Assembly (NCBI GenBank): GCA_002422225.1
Contig: DITX01000089.1
Location: 13,739-26,222, forward strand
Source: Gammaproteobacteria bacterium UBA6173
GTDB lineage: Bacteria; Pseudomonadota; Gammaproteobacteria; Pseudomonadales; Pseudohongiellaceae
Length of the DNA stretch: 12,484 nt
Direction: 5' to 3'
A program made the translations under genes and the position numbers. Position 1 is the stretch's first letter; every line of letters begins with the position of its first letter. The notes beneath the pieces were generated by a model. The model had not been told where the DNA came from. It was given only the letters and a program-made list of their open reading frames with translations, and made no database searches. Of this stretch, positions 7,136 through 12,356 are shown piece after piece.

Positions 7136-8287
7136 TTAACTCCTCTGAGTCGATGTCATGTTGTTGGAAGCAAGCGACGGCACCGCAATCAGGCGGCAAT
7201 CGTCACCCAGCTGCTCAATGTCCACAATCTTCAGCGCAATCTGATCCGCCATCGTTGTCAGTCCATCCAGCTTGAACAAAGGCATGGCGTCACTGCCCAG
7301 CAGTTTGGCGCCCATATAAATGACCAACTCATCCACCAGCCCCGCCTGAATCATGGCGCCGGCCAATGTTGGGCCTGCTTCGATCAACACATCATTACAA
7401 TCAAAATCCAGCGCCAACATGCTCAGGGTTGCGCGCAGATCAATGTGCCCGCTTTGCGTCATGGGCATGGAGCGCACCAGCACACCGGCACGCTCATAGC
7501 ACGCATCATCAGCTAGCGCCGTTGAGGCACACAGCAACAACACATCACCTGCAAAATCAAACAGTCGCGCATCTATGGGCGTACGCAGTGCAGAATCCAG
7601 CACCACACGCAAAGGCTGGTTATCTGCCAGATGCTGAGCACGCGGATCAGTCAATTCTTCTACACGCACATTTAAAGAGGGATTATCGACCAGCACGGTA
7701 TTCACACCAGTTAACACGGCGCAACTGGTCGCGCGCAAGCGTTGCACGTCGGCGCGTGCGGCAGGTCCGGTGATCCATTTGCTTTCACCGCTAGCCATCG
7801 CGGTGCGCCCATCCAGGCTCATCGCCATTTTGCAACGCACCCACGGCAAACCATGTTTCATGCGCTTGATAAAACCGGGATTGATCGCATCAGCTTGTTC
7901 AGGTAACACTGGCCCGCTGACCTTGATACCGGCTTCGCGCATACGGGTTAAGCCACGACCGGAGACTTTGGGATTGGGATCCGCACCCGCAAAAATCACT
8001 TCGGCGACACCCGCGTGAATCAGGGCATCCGAACAGGGCGGCGTGCGCCCGGTATGTGAGCACGGTTCCAGCGACACGTACACGGTGGCGCCATGGGCAC
8101 GCTCACCCGCCTGCCGCAAGGCATTGGCTTCCGCATGCGGATCGCCGGCGCGCGCGTGAAAACCTTCACCCACAATCTCTCCGTCGCGCACAATCACGCA
8201 ACCCACCCGAGGGTTAGGGCCGGCCGTCAATACCGACTGGGCGAGGGCAAGCGCCCTTTGCATAGCTTGTTCAGCAATCACCGACAC
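7136..8287 (-). CDS. ribD: Bifunctional diaminohydroxyphosphoribosylaminopyrimidine deaminase / 5-amino-6-(5-phosphoribosylamino)uracil reductase
   Basis: 383 residues (E. coli 367). The N-terminal cytidine-deaminase-type domain (1-147) carries zinc ligands H51, C76 and C85, with E53 in PHAEANAL (50-57) and LEPCSHTGRTPPC (73-85). The C-terminal NADPH-dependent reductase (148-380, dihydrofolate-reductase fold) shows CKMAMSLDGRTA (152-163), SKWITG (169-174), a long RADVQRLRATSCAVLTGVNTV block and IEAGPTLAGAMI near the end. It performs the second and third steps after RibA. The start is GTG at 8287, with a second in-frame GTG two codons later. GGAG lies four bases before the first and ten before the second, so either may be used; no in-frame ATG is better. 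It follows nrdR after 77 bases containing a strong hairpin and is coupled to ribE. Confidence 0.96.
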   Translation of the reverse strand: MSVIAEQAMQRALALAQSVLTAGPNPRVGCVIVRDGEIVGEGFHARAGDPHAEANALRQAGERAHGATVYVSLEPCSHTGRTPPCSDALIHAGVAEVIFAGADPNPKVSGRGLTRMREAGIKVSGPVLPEQADAINPGFIKRMKHGLPWVRCKMAMSLDGRTAMASGESKWITGPAARADVQRLRATSCAVLTGVNTVLVDNPSLNVRVEELTDPRAQHLADNQPLRVVLDSALRTPIDARLFDFAGDVLLLCASTALADDACYERAGVLVRSMPMTQSGHIDLRATLSMLALDFDCNDVLIEAGPTLAGAMIQAGLVDELVIYMGAKLLGSDAMPLFKLDGLTTMADQIALKIVDIEQLGDDCRLIAVPSLASNNMTSTQRS

Positions 8288-8303
8288 ATGACTCCAGCAG
8301 GCC

Positions 8304-8337
8304 CGCGAAATGCAACAGTCAATACTGCCATTTCACG
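8304..8337 (-). other. Interrupted hairpin between nrdR and ribD
   Basis: CGCGAAATG (8304-8312) and CATTTCACG (8329-8337) form a nine-base-pair arm with one G-U pair when read as minus-strand RNA. CAGT and ACTG (8316-8319 and 8324-8327) pair inside it around a four-base loop. No T run follows in the transcription direction, so it does not look like an intrinsic terminator. A processing site or mRNA stabiliser between nrdR and the riboflavin genes is a guess. The 77-base gap shows none of the conserved blocks of an FMN riboswitch and is too short for one. Confidence 0.55.
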
Positions 8338-8364
8338 ACGGATTATTAGGGACTCTCTGCAACA

Positions 8365-8853
8365 TCAGCTCTGATCTGAGGCTTGTTGCCCAGGCAGGTG
8401 CTCATCATTGGACAAACGATCGATTTCAGCCCGGAACTCATTCAGATCCTTAAAGCTGCGATATACCGAAGCAAAGCGCACAAATGCTACTTCATCCAGT
8501 TGTCGCAGCTCACGCATCACGGCTTCGCCCAGCAAACCGGAGGGCACTTCGCGCTCGCCAGTTGCTCGAATGTAATGCTTGATACGGTTAACGGCTGATT
8601 CAACAGCTTCCACACTGACCGGACGCTTTTCCAGCGCTTTGTTCAGGCCGGAATACAGTTTGCTCTCATCAAAAGGCTCACGATTGCCGTTTTGTTTGAT
8701 GATACGAGGCATCACCAGCTCAGCCGTTTCGTAGGTCGTGAAGCGTTCCTCACAGGTAATACACTCACGACGACGTCGCACCTGGTCGCCTTCAGCGACC
8801 AGCCGCGAGTCAATCACCTTGGTATCCAGCGCGCCGCAAAAGGGACAATGCAT
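8365..8853 (-). CDS. nrdR: Transcriptional repressor NrdR (ribonucleotide reductase regulator)
   Basis: 162 residues, typical length. The N-terminal zinc ribbon has C3/C6 (MHCPFC) and C31/C34 (CITC), with a basic RRRRE stretch (27-30) between them and ERFTTYE after. The ATP-cone domain spans about 49-139: RIIKQNGNREPFDESKLYSG (50-69), an AL-KRPVS segment, SGLLGEAVMREL and FVRFASVYRSFKDL. From family knowledge, NrdR senses ATP/dATP and represses nrd operons by binding NrdR boxes upstream of them. I see no clear NrdR box in this window, so its targets lie elsewhere. The start is ATG at 8853, with no strong Shine-Dalgarno sequence. It lies 24 bases after glyA and is followed by ribD, the same nrdR-ribD adjacency as in E. 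coli. Confidence 0.97.
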   Translation of the reverse strand: MHCPFCGALDTKVIDSRLVAEGDQVRRRRECITCEERFTTYETAELVMPRIIKQNGNREPFDESKLYSGLNKALEKRPVSVEAVESAVNRIKHYIRATGEREVPSGLLGEAVMRELRQLDEVAFVRFASVYRSFKDLNEFRAEIDRLSNDEHLPGQQASDQS

Positions 8854-8877
8854 GCTCAGGCGTCTCGATGCGCTTGT

Positions 8878-10137
8878 TTACGCGCTTTTGTACACAGGAA
8901 AGCGCGCACACAGCGCTTTGACTTTTTCACGTACTGCATCAATGACAGCGTCGTTATTGATGTCGTCCAGAATGTCACACATCCACTCGGTCAGCTGCGC
9001 GACTTCGGCTTCTTTAAAACCACGACGCGTGACTGCTGGTGAACCGATACGCAGGCCACTGGTCACAAACGGCGGGCGAGGATCATTAGGCACGGCATTC
9101 TTGTTCACGGTAATGTACGCGCGACCCAGCGCTGCATCGGCGTCTTTACCGGTAATTTCCTGTTTGACCAGACTCAGCAGAAACAGGTGGTCATCAGTAC
9201 CGCCGGACACCACTTCAAATCCACGCTTGATAAAACCCTCGGCCATTACGCGGGCGTTTTTTACCACCTGCTGTTGGTAGGTTTTGAAATCATCACTCAT
9301 GGCTTCTTTGAAACACACGGCTTTGGCAGCAATGATGTGCATCAACGGGCCGCCCTGACTTTCCGGGAACACTGCAAAGTTCAGCTTTTTCTCCAGCTCG
9401 GGATTAGCCTTGGCCAGAATAATACCGCCGCGTGGACCTCCCAGGGTTTTGTGGGTCGTTGTGGTGGTCACATCAGCAATTTGCACTGGGCTGGGGTAAA
9501 CACCGGCGGCAACCAGACCCGCAATATGTGCCATGTCCACGAGCAAGTAGGCACCAACTTTATCGGCGATATCGCGGAATTTCTGCCAATCAATAATGCG
9601 CGAGTACGCCGAGAAACCAGCCACAATCATTTTAGGTTTGTGTTCAACGGCCAACGCTTCCACTTCAGCGTAGTCGATTTCACCTGTCTGGTCGTTGATA
9701 CCGTATTGAACGGCGTTGTAAATTCGGCCTGAAAAACTGACGCTGGCACCGTGAGTCAGGTGACCACCATGAGCCAGGCTCATGCCGAGCACAGTATCGC
9801 CCTGCTTCAGCAACGCAAAATACACCGCAGCATTGGCCTGTGAACCTGAGTGCGGCTGCACGTTGGCGTAGTCGGCACCAAACAGCTGTTTGGCACGCTC
9901 GATGGCCAGTGTCTCAACCACATCAACAAACTCACAACCACCGTAATAACGCTTGCCGGGATAACCCTCGGCGTATTTGTTGGTCAGTACACTGCCCTGC
10001 GCTTCCATCACACGTGGGCTGGTGTAGTTTTCAGAGGCAATCAGCTCGATATGCTCTTCCTGACGCTGACGCTCGCCTTCAATGGCTGCAAACAGATCCG
10101 GATCAAAGTCTTTAATAGTCATGCTGGTAGTAAACAT
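8878..10137 (-). CDS. glyA: Serine hydroxymethyltransferase
   Basis: 419 residues (E. coli 417). A cytosolic PLP enzyme that interconverts serine plus tetrahydrofolate with glycine plus 5,10-methylene-tetrahydrofolate, the main one-carbon source. Visible blocks: ELIASENYTSPRVMEAQGS (31-49), NKYAEGYPGKRYYGGCE (53-69), PHSGSQANAAVY (95-106), D201 and H204 in LLVDMAHIAGLVAAG (198-212), the PLP lysine K230 in TTTTTHKTLGGPRGG (224-238), and TSGLRIGSPAVTRRG near the C-terminus. The ATG at 10137 has GGGGA five bases upstream; a second in-frame ATG at 10122 is a weaker alternative. It appears to be the first gene of the ten-gene minus-strand train, so the main promoter should lie in the 558-base gap upstream. 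I see no clear MetR or PurR site there. No residue looks abnormal. Confidence 0.98.
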   Translation of the reverse strand: MFTTSMTIKDFDPDLFAAIEGERQRQEEHIELIASENYTSPRVMEAQGSVLTNKYAEGYPGKRYYGGCEFVDVVETLAIERAKQLFGADYANVQPHSGSQANAAVYFALLKQGDTVLGMSLAHGGHLTHGASVSFSGRIYNAVQYGINDQTGEIDYAEVEALAVEHKPKMIVAGFSAYSRIIDWQKFRDIADKVGAYLLVDMAHIAGLVAAGVYPSPVQIADVTTTTTHKTLGGPRGGIILAKANPELEKKLNFAVFPESQGGPLMHIIAAKAVCFKEAMSDDFKTYQQQVVKNARVMAEGFIKRGFEVVSGGTDDHLFLLSLVKQEITGKDADAALGRAYITVNKNAVPNDPRPPFVTSGLRIGSPAVTRRGFKEAEVAQLTEWMCDILDDINNDAVIDAVREKVKALCARFPVYKSA

Positions 10138-10205
10138 GCAATTCCCCGCTAAGTGGTAAGTCAGAAGCTGATTTGGCGGCTGGAGCGTGAGTCTGCTGGA
10201 GCCTG

Positions 10206-10231
10206 TGGCCCCCGGCTAGATCAGGGGGCCA
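10206..10231. other. Strong GC-rich hairpin in the glyA leader
   Basis: TGGCCCCC (10206-10213) and GGGGGCCA (10224-10231) are perfect eight-base complements around a ten-base loop. On the plus strand a modest T-rich tail (TCTTTC) follows, so it could stop rightward (antisense) transcripts. On the minus strand it would sit in the 5' leader of glyA, about 70 bases before the start codon, and is followed by no T run. Confidence 0.5.
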
Positions 10232-10319
10232 TCTTTCAATGGAGCGGCATTTTACATGATGTGCGGGTTCTGAGCACCCGGAAATTCTGACCTTTGAAGA
10301 TTCAGGCCGTGTTTACCGA

Positions 10320-10337
10320 GCCAACGCCATGGTTGGC
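10320..10337. repeat. Perfect six-base inverted repeat GCCAAC / GTTGGC
   Basis: GCCAAC at 10320-10325 and GTTGGC at 10332-10337, separated by six bases. It is immediately followed by a GGCC-CGC-GGCC element (10335-10345). It is part of the structured block upstream of glyA; role unknown. Confidence 0.45.
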
Positions 10338-10358
10338 CCGCGGCCAGCAACACAAAGA

Positions 10359-10383
10359 CACTGCGTCACTGTGTCGCAGTGAC
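10359..10383. repeat. Two overlapping, mutually exclusive seven-base inverted repeats
   Basis: CACTGCG (10359-10365) pairs perfectly with CGCAGTG (10375-10381), while GTCACTG (10365-10371) pairs perfectly with CAGTGAC (10377-10383). The two right arms share CAGTG, so the RNA or single-stranded DNA can form one hairpin or the other. Such overlap could be a switch or simply a repeated CAGTG/CACTG operator motif. I do not recognise a known binding site. Confidence 0.45.
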
Positions 10384-10395
10384 AGATATCGTTGA

Positions 10396-10450
10396 GTGTC
10401 CTACCCTTCGAAGCGTCAACTCGTTGGACTGCAACCCGACATGAGGACAC
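10396..10450. repeat. Seven-base inverted repeat enclosing a short leader frame
   Basis: GTGTCCT (10396-10402) and AGGACAC (10444-10450) are perfect complements 41 bases apart, extendable by two pairs past a bulge. In a minus-strand transcript the stem would cover part of the Shine-Dalgarno region of the tiny frame at 10442-10416 and pair it with sequence just beyond that frame's stop. Confidence 0.45.
10416..10442 (-). CDS. Possible eight-codon leader peptide upstream of glyA
   Basis: ATG at 10442 followed by eight codons and TGA at 10416 reads MSGCSPTS. The support is the ribosome site: AGGAGGTG (minus strand, 10455-10448) five bases before the ATG is a full match to the 16S anti-Shine-Dalgarno sequence, the best one in the window. 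Against it: the frame is too short to judge by composition, it lies about 280 bases before glyA, and on the plus strand the same bases read CACCTCCT, so the match may be chance or serve a plus-strand RNA. The composition does not point to classical attenuation by a single amino acid. Confidence 0.25.
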   Translation of the reverse strand: MSGCSPTS

Positions 10451-10465
10451 CTCCTATAGTAGTAG

Positions 10466-10518
10466 CTCATCTCTCGATGAGAAGGCTTTTTGGGGCCACG
10501 GAAGGCCCCACCGTTTTA
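10466..10518 (+). terminator. Tandem hairpins, candidate rightward terminator of an unassigned transcript
   Basis: CTCATC-TCTC-GATGAG (10466-10481) is followed by AAGGCTTTTT. Then TGGGGCC-ACGGAA-GGCCCCA (10491-10510), a seven-base-pair stem, is followed by CCGTTTT. T runs follow both stems on the plus strand but not on the minus strand, so the plausible direction is rightward. The second T run starts three bases after its stem, which is not ideal. No upstream rightward gene exists to terminate, so an unknown small RNA from about 10300-10515 would be the reason, if real. Confidence 0.35.
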
Positions 10519-10611
10519 GTGCTTTGGCGTATGACAACCAGCAAGAAATCACAAGCGTTGCCGGGTAACTGATAAAGCGCTGGTTCGTTGAAATATTCCG
10601 ATTCATAATCA

Positions 10612-10651
10612 AGAGTATCGGTTGATACGCAATCTCTTCACCTGATACTCT
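10612..10651 (+). promoter_or_regulatory. Candidate promoter with flanking operator-like dyad before the TerB-domain gene
   Basis: A -35-like TTGATA (10622-10627) and a -10-like TACTCT (10646-10651) are 18 bases apart. A perfect eight-base inverted repeat, AGAGTATC (10612-10619) and GATACTCT (10644-10651), brackets the -35 and covers the -10, as a repressor dyad would. A second -10-like TATAAA occurs at 10658. The promoter boxes are only moderate matches, so the dyad is the stronger signal. Confidence 0.4.
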
Positions 10652-10695
10652 CAGCGCTATAAAGACTGTCAATCCTCTTGGAGATAATACTGTAT

Positions 10696-11139
10696 ATGAG
10701 CCCGGTCAAGTTCACGTCTCTTACCAACCTGTTTCAAAGCGCCGAGAACAACAGTGCATCCTCTCAATTGATGCGCGAGTTGCTGATACTGGTGCTGGCG
10801 CGCGCCACCAGCGCAGATACCAATGTTGAACCCGAGGAAGTTGCGACGGTGCAAGCCATACTCGCCGATGTGCTGGGTGAAACGGTCAGTGAAGCCGACA
10901 TCAAGCTGGCCGCAACATCCGAGATGTTTGAGCGACAATCGATTGACCGATACCTCAAAAAAGCCACACGTAAACTGGGGGATGAAGACAGAATTTTGAT
11001 CTTGCAAAGCTTGGTACGCGTGCTGCGCGCGGATGACCACATCCGCGAGTTTGAGCTGGATTACTTTGACCGTATTGCCAACGCTCTGAAGGCGACACCG
11101 TCAGAAATTGCTGGCTTGCGCGCTGGCGCATCTGCCTGA
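10696..11139 (+). CDS. TerB-family (tellurite-resistance TerB-like) domain protein
   Basis: 147 residues from the ATG at 10696, without signal peptide or membrane segment, so cytosolic. The helical TerB-like fold is indicated by two related acidic helix pairs: LARATSADTNVEPEEVATVQ (35-54) and LVRVLRADDHIREFELDYFD (106-125). Each has the AD...V/I...E pattern that in TerB proteins lines a metal site. About 20 polar residues precede the domain. The function of isolated TerB-domain proteins is unclear; tellurite resistance should not be assumed, since no other ter gene is here. GGAG lies 12 bases before the ATG, longer than ideal; an in-frame TTG at 10678 is the alternative start but has no ribosome site. 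It is probably a single gene, with the dyad-bearing promoter upstream and eroded genes downstream. Confidence 0.75.
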   Translation: MSPVKFTSLTNLFQSAENNSASSQLMRELLILVLARATSADTNVEPEEVATVQAILADVLGETVSEADIKLAATSEMFERQSIDRYLKKATRKLGDEDRILILQSLVRVLRADDHIREFELDYFDRIANALKATPSEIAGLRAGASA

Positions 11140-11186
11140 CCCCATAAAAACAAACACGCCAGAAACGAACACTCAGCGCCACGCCT

Positions 11187-11543
11187 TTGCAACTTGATAT
11201 TGCCACTTTGATTGTGATGTTTATCACTTTGGCGCTGACCGCGTTTATTGTGATGTTTCTGATCTGGCGCATTAACCGGGATATGCCGGGAGTTCTGCAC
11301 TGGATGCTGGCAACACTGCTCAACACAGCTTCTGCGTTAGCATCTCTGTTGCACGCATTGGCGGGTGGAGATGACGACTGGGGGCTATTTCTCAGCAATA
11401 GCATCAGTATGGCGGCCAACGTTTTGGTATTGGAAGGCGACAATGCGGATATGCTGCTGGGGGTCGCCGACGCGGGCATGTATCGCGATAAAAAGGGCGA
11501 AAAACAGATCTTCTCTAAAACGGTTTTACAGCCGGCGGATTAA
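11187..11543 (+). pseudogene. Membrane diguanylate cyclase remnant: N-terminal membrane region joined in frame to the last residues of a GGDEF domain
   Basis: A 118-codon open frame from TTG 11187 to TAA 11541. Residues 1-82 resemble the N-terminus of a common class of membrane GGDEF proteins: a first membrane helix (LIVMFITLALTAFIVMFLIW, 8-27), then RINRDMPGVLHWMLA, a second hydrophobic stretch and a LSNSISMAANVLVLEG segment. Residues 88-110 (DMLLGVADAGMYRDKKGEKQ) match the very end of a GGDEF domain, where ADxAMYRxKxxGRN is usual. Everything between, about 150 residues including the GG[D/E]EF active site, is missing. The junction falls near 11436-11447. An intact ancestor would make cyclic di-GMP; this product cannot. 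No Shine-Dalgarno sequence is evident at the TTG. It could still yield a small membrane protein, but an internally deleted pseudogene is the simpler reading. Confidence 0.7.
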
Positions 11544-11564
11544 GGCTGTCTTGAACCGTGAATC

Positions 11565-11828
11565 TCAATCACCACCCGACGCCAGATTCACTTTAGAGTC
11601 AGTGATCTGGTTGACAGGTAAACGAGCCTGTTCCCACTCTGCGCGGAAGGCCAACGCACCCGAGTACTCATACTCAAGGCCAATGCCGACCTTGGCTTTG
11701 GAATCCCGGTTTGAGCGATCGCCAAATCCGGTGGCGGCGCTGCTGCTCGCAAACGACTGTTTGACGGAGTTCCGCGCGATGCCCGCTCGTAGCAGACCAG
11801 ACAGATTCGCGGTGAAGGGCACAACAGA
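11565..11828 (-). pseudogene. C-terminal fragment of an outer-membrane beta-barrel protein (OmpA-type transmembrane domain)
   Basis: On the minus strand, about 87 codons read VPFTANLSGLLRAGIARN, then a serine-rich loop (SVKQSFASSSAATGFGDRSN), then KVGIGLEYEYSGALAFRAEW and an ITDSKVNLAS segment. Alternating hydrophobic residues and the xGxGxEYxxSxxLAxRAEWE pattern are typical of the last strands of OmpA-like eight-stranded barrels, where lgxxGxAR, yGlGleY and vdllsvG follow in this order. The expected final strand ending in phenylalanine is missing: the frame stops after ASGGD at TGA 11565. The upstream barrel strands, signal peptide and start are absent, because at about 11820-11828 the sequence changes to the IorB-like remnant on the other strand. 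A GTG at 11822 exists but is not a credible native start. Confidence 0.55.
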
Positions 11829-12207
11829 GTTTTCTGGCCGAACTGGCGGCAGCCGCCAATCGAGATCAACTCAAATTCCTGCTTGAAACACTTGCCGCAG
11901 CACCCGAACCTATCAATCCAAGGGGCTTCAGTAAATATCGCGCGATTGAAACCGTCAAATTGGCTGCAAAAAAGCCGGCTGGGGCAAGCCGCTACCCGCT
12001 GGTCGTGGAATGGGTGTAGCGTTCTACTTCAGCCACGCAGGCCATGTTGCTGAAGTCGGGGAAGTGAGTGTCAGTGAAAGTCGGCAACTTACCGTGCAGC
12101 AGGAGAATTTTCACCAATATCCGCTGCTGCACTATGCATTTTTACAAAAACCGATTGACCATTGGCAACCAAGAATGCAGCATTCAACCCTCTTCTATTG
12201 TCCTTAG
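11819..12207 (+). pseudogene. Remnant of an IorB-like molybdopterin-binding oxidoreductase subunit (xanthine dehydrogenase / isoquinoline 1-oxidoreductase family)
   Basis: Frame 1 of the remnant (11819-11973) reads AQQSFLAELAAAANRDQLKF, then LLETLAAAP and AIETVKLAAKK. This matches the QSFxDELAxAAGxDPLxFRLxLL...VLELAAEK segment of IorB-type large subunits. At the six-A run 11968-11973 the homology shifts frame and continues GWGKPLPAGRGMGVAFYFSH (11977-12036), then AGHVAEVGEVSVSESRQLTV, a highly characteristic block. Adding one base to the A run restores one frame. After LTV the sequence jumps to QQENFHQYPLL, which in intact proteins lies some 50-60 residues further on, so an internal deletion is inferred. 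Degenerate sequence follows; CGVAPLACN near 12238-12264 in another frame may be a trace of the PPxAPAxCNA block. The first two-thirds of the gene are absent. Normally the subunit holds the molybdenum cofactor of a periplasmic aldehyde or heterocycle oxidase. Confidence 0.72.
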
Positions 12208-12356
12208 CATGGCAAAACACAGGCACTGCACGGCCTGCGGCGTGGCGCCCCTCGCCTGCAACCTATGCATGTATTTTTGCACGCGCACTGATAATTGAGC
12301 TATGGTATCGATGCACAAGCAATCTCACGTCAGACCAACAACAAAGGGAATCATCC
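12208..12356 (+). promoter_or_regulatory. Upstream region of the last gene, with a weak sigma-70-type promoter candidate
   Basis: TTGCAC (12277-12282) and TATGGT (12301-12306) are 18 bases apart, placing a start of transcription near 12313 and leaving about 44 bases of leader before the ATG at 12357. AGGGA at 12345-12349 is a good ribosome site. The part before 12298 may still be eroded IorB-type coding sequence. Confidence 0.35.

Larger units (their letters stand above)
10138..10695. other. Long divergent intergenic region between glyA and the TerB-domain gene, rich in inverted repeats
   Basis: 558 bases without a convincing full-length gene. It should hold the promoters of glyA (leftward) and of the TerB gene (rightward). 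Perfect inverted repeats listed separately crowd 10206-10231, 10320-10337, 10359-10383, 10396-10450, 10466-10481 and 10491-10510, with minor ones at 10264-10280 (CGGGT/ACCCG) and 10295-10304 (TGAA-GA-TTCA, too closely spaced for a MetR site). The glyA leader has a possible -10 (TAAAAT, minus strand, near 10250) without a good -35. The structure density suggests a structured leader or small RNA, but I do not recognise a known RNA family. A 72-codon minus-strand frame (10454-10672) starts at TTG and runs through the hairpins; I do not take it as a gene. Confidence 0.6.

Noticed and set aside
10206..10231. The GC-rich hairpin as the terminator of a leftward transcript
   Set aside because: No T run follows on the minus strand, and stopping there would cut off glyA. 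It is kept only as a leader hairpin or rightward signal.
10295..10304. TGAA-GA-TTCA as a MetR site for glyA
   Set aside because: MetR half sites are separated by five bases; here the spacer is two, so the match is not acceptable.
10491..10510. Resemblance of the ACGG-loop hairpin to a guanidine-II (mini-ykkC) riboswitch
   Set aside because: That class needs two hairpins each closed by an ACGR tetraloop. Here only one has ACGG, within a six-base loop, and the neighbouring hairpin has a TCTC loop.
10454..10672. A 72-codon minus-strand frame in the glyA upstream region
   Set aside because: It starts at TTG without a ribosome site, crosses two hairpins and the dyad, and shows no domain. Rated as chance.
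11365..11886. A 173-codon plus-strand open frame
   Set aside because: It runs antisense to the barrel fragment and out of frame with the cyclase and IorB remnants. Its composition (many Arg, Ser, Pro, Cys and Trp) is that of an off-frame translation and it matches no family I recognise.
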